Of a DNA stretch of 8,828 nucleotides, positions 5,848-8,828 are shown in pieces; position 1 is the first letter of the stretch, and the number at the start of each line of letters is the position of its first letter. The stretch spans positions 1 through 8,828 of the forward strand of contig CAMAQU010000059.1 in NCBI GenBank assembly GCA_945860425.1. Reading direction: 5' to 3'. The notes beneath the pieces are model-generated. The model was not told the origin of the DNA. It saw only the letters and a program-made list of their open reading frames with translations, and searched no databases. The position numbers were made by a program, and so were the translations under genes. This DNA comes from Sphingomonas paucimobilis. Lineage in GTDB: Bacteria > Pseudomonadota > Alphaproteobacteria > Sphingomonadales > Sphingomonadaceae.

Positions 5848-6774
5848 TTAGCTGCCAATATGATCTGACCGGCCAAAGTCGGGCCGGTCATCATCCTGCC
5901 CTTCTTCAATGATGCTGCGGCGCACGGCGCGGGTGCGGCTGAACAAATCAAACAGGGCGTCGCCATCGCCCCAGCGGATCGCGCGTTGCAAGGCGGTTAA
6001 GTCTTCGGAAAAGCGCTGGAGCATTTCCAGCACGGCATCCTTGTTATTCAAGAAGACGTCGCGCCACATGGTCGGGTCAGAGGCGGCGATGCGGGTGAAA
6101 TCCCGAAAGCCACCGGCCGAATATTTGATCACTTCCGATCGGGTGACGGATTCCAGATCAGACGCTGTGCCGACAATTGTATAGGCAATGAGGTGCGGCA
6201 AATGGCTGGTGACAGCCAGTACAAGATCATGATGCGGCGCATCCATCAGGTCGACATTTGCGCCCAGCGCCTCCCAAAAGGCGGAGAGTTTGGCGACCTT
6301 GTCGGCATCGGCCCCTTCGGGCGGCGTGAGGATGCACCAGCGATTGTGAAACAGGGCGGCAAAGCCCGCCTCTGGCCCGCTGCGTTCCGTCCCGGCGACG
6401 GGGTGGGCGGGGATGATAGCGTGGCCGGGCAGCGCCTCGGTGAGGGCGGCCAGAACGCTGGCCTTGGAAGAGCCGACATCGCTGATGATCGCACCCGGCG
6501 CGACATGATCGCGAATCTCTGCGGCGACAGCGCCCATCGCGCCGACAGGCACACACAAGATGATGAGATCCGCGCCCATCACGGCCTCGCCCGCTGTCTC
6601 GGCAATGCGGCTTGCAAGGGAAAGCTCGCGCGCCGTTGCCCGTGTTGCCGGGTTGGCGTCATAGCCGGACACAGTCATATCCGGCAGGCGTTCTGCAACA
6701 GCACGGGCAATGGAGGAGCCGATCAGGCCCAGCCCGATAATGGCGACATGGCCCGGAAGTGCTGCGGCGGGCAT
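5848..6774 (-). CDS. tyrA: Prephenate/arogenate (cyclohexadienyl) dehydrogenase, 308 aa
   Basis: This cytosolic enzyme oxidatively decarboxylates prephenate and/or arogenate in tyrosine synthesis. The N-terminal Rossmann domain has GLGLIGSS (14-21) and Asp39 in GYDANP at the end of beta-strand 2, favouring NAD. Family signatures follow: SDVGSSK (98-104), HPVAGTERSG (124-133), SHLPHLIAY (190-198) and GGFRDFTRIAASDPTMW (221-237). There is no chorismate mutase or ACT domain, so it is a monofunctional form. The homologue is called tyrC in Zymomonas, where it follows the histidinol-phosphate aminotransferase gene as it does here. The ATG at 6774 overlaps the hisC stop (TAATG), and no strong Shine-Dalgarno is seen, so it depends on hisC translation. 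The acidic C-terminal tail (EEGQDDDRPDFGR) is encoded across a 9-bp inverted repeat. Confidence 0.93.
   Translation of the reverse strand: MPAAALPGHVAIIGLGLIGSSIARAVAERLPDMTVSGYDANPATRATARELSLASRIAETAGEAVMGADLIILCVPVGAMGAVAAEIRDHVAPGAIISDVGSSKASVLAALTEALPGHAIIPAHPVAGTERSGPEAGFAALFHNRWCILTPPEGADADKVAKLSAFWEALGANVDLMDAPHHDLVLAVTSHLPHLIAYTIVGTASDLESVTRSEVIKYSAGGFRDFTRIAASDPTMWRDVFLNNKDAVLEMLQRFSEDLTALQRAIRWGDGDALFDLFSRTRAVRRSIIEEGQDDDRPDFGRSDHIGS
5866..5890. other. Perfect 9-bp inverted repeat between convergent plsC and tyrA
   Basis: TGACCGGCC (5866-5874) and GGCCGGTCA (5882-5890) enclose a 7-nt loop (AAAGTCG). It lies inside the last codons of tyrA and 22 bp past the plsC stop. No T run follows on either strand, so if it stops transcription from both sides it is not a textbook intrinsic terminator. 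It could also be a protein-binding palindrome. Confidence 0.5.
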
Positions 6775-7874
6775 TAGGCGTCTGCCCCCAATATCTGGCG
6801 CAGCGCCGCAATCACGCCGCGTGTCTCGGCCTCTGTGCCAATGGTGATGCGCAGGCCATTGGCCAGCCCCTGCCCGGGCAGCCAGCGGACAATATAGCCA
6901 TGCTCCATCAGCGCCTTATAGGCGTCTTCCGCCGTGACTTTGCCTTCAAACAAAACCAGTTGGAAATTGGCTTTGCTGGGGATGGCGCGCAGACCCTGAT
7001 TGCCAAGCTTGCCAATTTCTTCGGCGAACCAGCTGAGCCATTGGGCATTGTGCGCGCGGCTGTGCGCAACGAAATCTGTATCCGCCAAGGCTGCGATGGC
7101 GGCGTCTTGTGCGGCAATGGAAAAGCCAAAGGGCGCACGAATCCGGTGCATGGCATCAATAATAGGGGCCGCGGCATAGCCCCAGCCCACCCGCTCTGCC
7201 GCCAGCCCATAAATTTTGGAAAAGGTCCGCGTGATGAGAACATTGGCGGCCGTTTTGGCTAAGGCCATTGCGCCATCTTCATCCTCATCGGCGAGATATT
7301 CGGCATAGGCATGGTCCAGCACGAGCAGGACATGATCGGGCAGGCTGGTATGCAGCCGGGCAATGTCCACACGCGAGGTGTAGGTGCCCGTCGGGTTATT
7401 GGGGTTGGCGATAAAGACCACCCGTGTCCGCTCCGTCACGCAGGCGAGCACGGCATCAATATCGGTCGCATAATCGGTATCTGGCGCGATGATGGGCGTC
7501 GCGCCAACGCGCCGGGTGGCGATTTCGTAAACAGCAAAGCCATAGCGCACGAAAATAACCTCATCGCCGACACCGGCAAAGGCGCCTGCGGCCAGATGCA
7601 GCACCTCATCGGAGCCGGTGCCGTAAATAATCCGTGCGGGGTCGAGATCATAAGCCGCGGCAATGGCTTCGCGAAGTTCTGTGGCGCTGGCATCGGGATA
7701 ACGCTCCAGATCGCCCGAATGGCGCAAAAACGCATTTCGCGCCTGTTCGCTCGTCCCCAGCGGGTTTTCATTAGACGATAGCTTGGCCACAAGGCGGCCA
7801 TTATCGGTTTTCGACTTGCCCGGCACATAGGGGGCAATGTCCATGATCCAGGGCTTGGGTTGGGGTGCAGTCAT
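6774..7874 (-). CDS. hisC: Histidinol-phosphate aminotransferase (PLP-dependent), 366 aa
   Basis: It converts imidazole acetol phosphate to histidinol phosphate in histidine synthesis. In this hisC-tyrA arrangement it may also transaminate prephenate or 4-hydroxyphenylpyruvate. It is a fold type I PLP aminotransferase. Visible features are SSNENPLG (33-40), Tyr59 in ERYPD, GTGSDE (85-90), NPNNPTG (157-163), Asp187 in LDHAYAEY, Lys220 in TFSKIYGLA (PLP Schiff-base lysine), Arg228 in AERVGW, and Arg342 in LRITIGT (substrate carboxylate). The start at 7874 is chosen because MTAPQPKPWI is typical of the alphaproteobacterial enzyme and AAGG stands 8 nt upstream; an in-frame extension to 7937 would add 21 atypical residues. 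It is first in an operon with tyrA (TAATG overlap) and divergent from metX. Confidence 0.94.
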   Translation of the reverse strand: MTAPQPKPWIMDIAPYVPGKSKTDNGRLVAKLSSNENPLGTSEQARNAFLRHSGDLERYPDASATELREAIAAAYDLDPARIIYGTGSDEVLHLAAGAFAGVGDEVIFVRYGFAVYEIATRRVGATPIIAPDTDYATDIDAVLACVTERTRVVFIANPNNPTGTYTSRVDIARLHTSLPDHVLLVLDHAYAEYLADEDEDGAMALAKTAANVLITRTFSKIYGLAAERVGWGYAAAPIIDAMHRIRAPFGFSIAAQDAAIAALADTDFVAHSRAHNAQWLSWFAEEIGKLGNQGLRAIPSKANFQLVLFEGKVTAEDAYKALMEHGYIVRWLPGQGLANGLRITIGTEAETRGVIAALRQILGADA

Positions 7875-7882
7875 GCCTCGCG

Positions 7883-7910
7883 CCTTAGACGGGGCGGGGA
7901 TTTGGGTCAA
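7883..7910 (-). promoter_or_regulatory. Possible promoter of hisC-tyrA
   Basis: On the minus strand TTGACC (7910-7905), a 16-bp spacer and CTAAGG (7888-7883) precede hisC. A start about 7 bp after the -10 would fall almost on the hisC ATG (7874), which conflicts with use of the AAGG Shine-Dalgarno, so a promoter further upstream is also possible. Its -35 faces the metX -35 across 20 bp. Confidence 0.25.
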
Positions 7911-7930
7911 ACAGCTGGGCATGGTTGCGG

Positions 7931-7959
7931 TTGACAATGGCGGCCTGTCGACCCTAGCC
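7931..7959 (+). promoter_or_regulatory. Possible metX promoter giving a leaderless mRNA
   Basis: A perfect -35 TTGACA (7931-7936) is followed after 17 bp by CTAGCC (7954-7959), close to the CTA-containing -10 boxes of alphaproteobacterial housekeeping promoters. Initiation about 7 bp downstream falls at 7966-7967, on the A of the metX ATG. No Shine-Dalgarno precedes that ATG, which fits a leaderless transcript. Confidence 0.45.
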
Positions 7960-7966
7960 CCGCCGC

Positions 7967-8828
7967 ATGTCTGACGCGCGCTTTGGCCTTGATCGGAAAA
8001 TCACCCTGACCGAGCCGTTGGCGCTCGATGGCGGGGGCGTGCTTGCGCCTGTTGAAATTGCCTATGAAAGCTATGGCGCGCTCAATGCCGATGCGTCCAA
8101 TGCGATCCTGCTCTGCCATGCGCTGACGGGCGATCAATATGTCGCCTCAACCCACCCCCTCACGGGAAAGCCGGGCTGGTGGACGCGCATGGTCGGGCCG
8201 GGAAAGCCGATTGATACGGATCGTTATTGTGTCATCTGCCCCAATGTCGTGGGCAGCTGCATGGGGTCGTCCGGCCCGGAATCCTTGGCCCCGGATGGGC
8301 AGCCCTATGCCATGCGCTTTCCCGTCATCACCATTCGCGACATGGTGCGCGCGCAAGCGATGCTGCTCGACCATTTGGGCATAGATCGGCTTTATGCCGT
8401 AGTCGGTGGGTCCATGGGGGGGATGCAGGTTCTGACTTGGGCGGCGACCTATCCCGCCCGGGTCGATGCTGCTTTGGTCATTGCCTCAACCGCCCGCCAT
8501 TCGGCGCAGAATATCGCCTTTCATGAGGTTGGCCGACAGGCGATCATGGCTGACCCCAATTGGCGGGGCGGAGATTATTATGCGGATGGACAGGCCCCCG
8601 ATTCGGGTCTGGCCGTGGCGCGCATGGCCGCGCACATCACTTATTTGTCGGAACATGGCCTGACGGAGAAATTTGGCCGCCGCTTGCAAGACCGTAAGGC
8701 CAAGACCTTTGGCTTTGACGCGGATTTTCAGGTTGAAAGCTATTTGCGCCATCAAGGGTTGAGCTTCACGGGCCGATTTGATGCCAATTCCTATCTCTAT
8801 ATTACGCGGGCGATGGATTATTTTGATC
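7967..8828 (+). CDS. metX: Homoserine O-acyltransferase MetX (3' partial, 287 aa visible)
   Basis: An alpha/beta-hydrolase-fold enzyme that activates homoserine by acylation for methionine synthesis. The frame runs off the window end, so about 80-90 C-terminal residues, including the catalytic Asp and His, are not seen. Visible features are LLCHALTGDQYVA (48-60), the WW segment, IDTDRYCVICPNVVGSCMG (82-100) with SSGPES, RFPVITIRDMVRAQ (117-130), and the nucleophile elbow GGSMGGM with Ser149. The VGSC segment replaces the more common GGC of the MetX oxyanion-region signature. The family contains acetyl- and succinyl-CoA-using members that cannot be told apart here, so the donor is left open. 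The ATG at 7967 has no Shine-Dalgarno and may be the 5' end of the mRNA. It is divergent from hisC. Confidence 0.93.
   Translation, partial: MSDARFGLDRKITLTEPLALDGGGVLAPVEIAYESYGALNADASNAILLCHALTGDQYVASTHPLTGKPGWWTRMVGPGKPIDTDRYCVICPNVVGSCMGSSGPESLAPDGQPYAMRFPVITIRDMVRAQAMLLDHLGIDRLYAVVGGSMGGMQVLTWAATYPARVDAALVIASTARHSAQNIAFHEVGRQAIMADPNWRGGDYYADGQAPDSGLAVARMAAHITYLSEHGLTEKFGRRLQDRKAKTFGFDADFQVESYLRHQGLSFTGRFDANSYLYITRAMDYFD

Noticed and set aside
6193..6777. 194-residue + strand frame antisense to tyrA
   Set aside because: tyrA has full family motifs in the other strand; long antisense frames are expected in G+C-rich genes, and this product has no domain signature.
6759..7781. Two + strand frames of 156-167 residues antisense to hisC
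   Set aside because: Shadow frames of hisC, with no motif and no ribosome binding site of note.
7875..7937. N-terminal extension of hisC to an upstream in-frame start
   Set aside because: It adds 21 residues atypical of the family; the ATG at 7874 has AAGG 8 nt upstream and fits HisC N-termini.
1..8828. CRISPR array, transposase, integrase, toxin-antitoxin or defence genes
   Set aside because: I found no tandem repeat-spacer pattern and no frame with such motifs on either strand.

Overview
The window looks like alphaproteobacterial chromosome, most likely Sphingomonadales. The pointers are a hisC-tyrA pair of the Zymomonas hisH-tyrC type, a divergent metX, a YdcF/DUF218-PlsC pair, an MJ0042-type zinc-ribbon membrane protein, and a spinster-type MFS transporter. 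This is inferred from gene families and order; no search was run.

Left part (1-2918, + strand): a tight three-gene operon encodes an acetoacetate-decarboxylase-family protein (5' end outside the window), a classical short-chain dehydrogenase (SDR) and a spinster-type MFS transporter. The gaps are 5 and 6 bp. It resembles an accessory catabolic or transport cassette with unknown substrate. A hand count of five 60-base lines here gives about 53% G+C, against about 61% for four lines on the right.

Junction (2919-3680): directly after the transporter lies the 5' part of a different SDR gene on the minus strand, cut off before its catalytic Tyr/Lys. Next come a short regulatory-looking stretch with a 10-bp direct repeat, a terminator, and an intact tRNA-Leu(GAG) on the minus strand. 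The tRNA's 3' end faces the accessory side.

Right part (3679-8828): ordinary housekeeping genes. A zinc-ribbon/DUF3426-like membrane protein (minus) diverges from a YdcF-PlsC pair (+, TGATG overlap). That pair converges on hisC-tyrA (minus, TAATG overlap), which serves histidine and aromatic amino acid synthesis. Divergent from hisC is metX (+, cut by the window end), for methionine synthesis. metX has no Shine-Dalgarno, and a promoter-like TTGACA is placed as expected for a leaderless mRNA. From memory of sphingomonad gene order, ftsE and ftsX usually sit between the zinc-ribbon gene and ydcF; here there are only 187 bp and no remnant.

I see no phage gene, transposase, integrase, CRISPR array or defence system. 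The best leads are the uncharacterised ADC-SDR-MFS operon, the SDR truncation junction next to the tRNA, the missing ftsEX, and the hisC/metX intergenic region.
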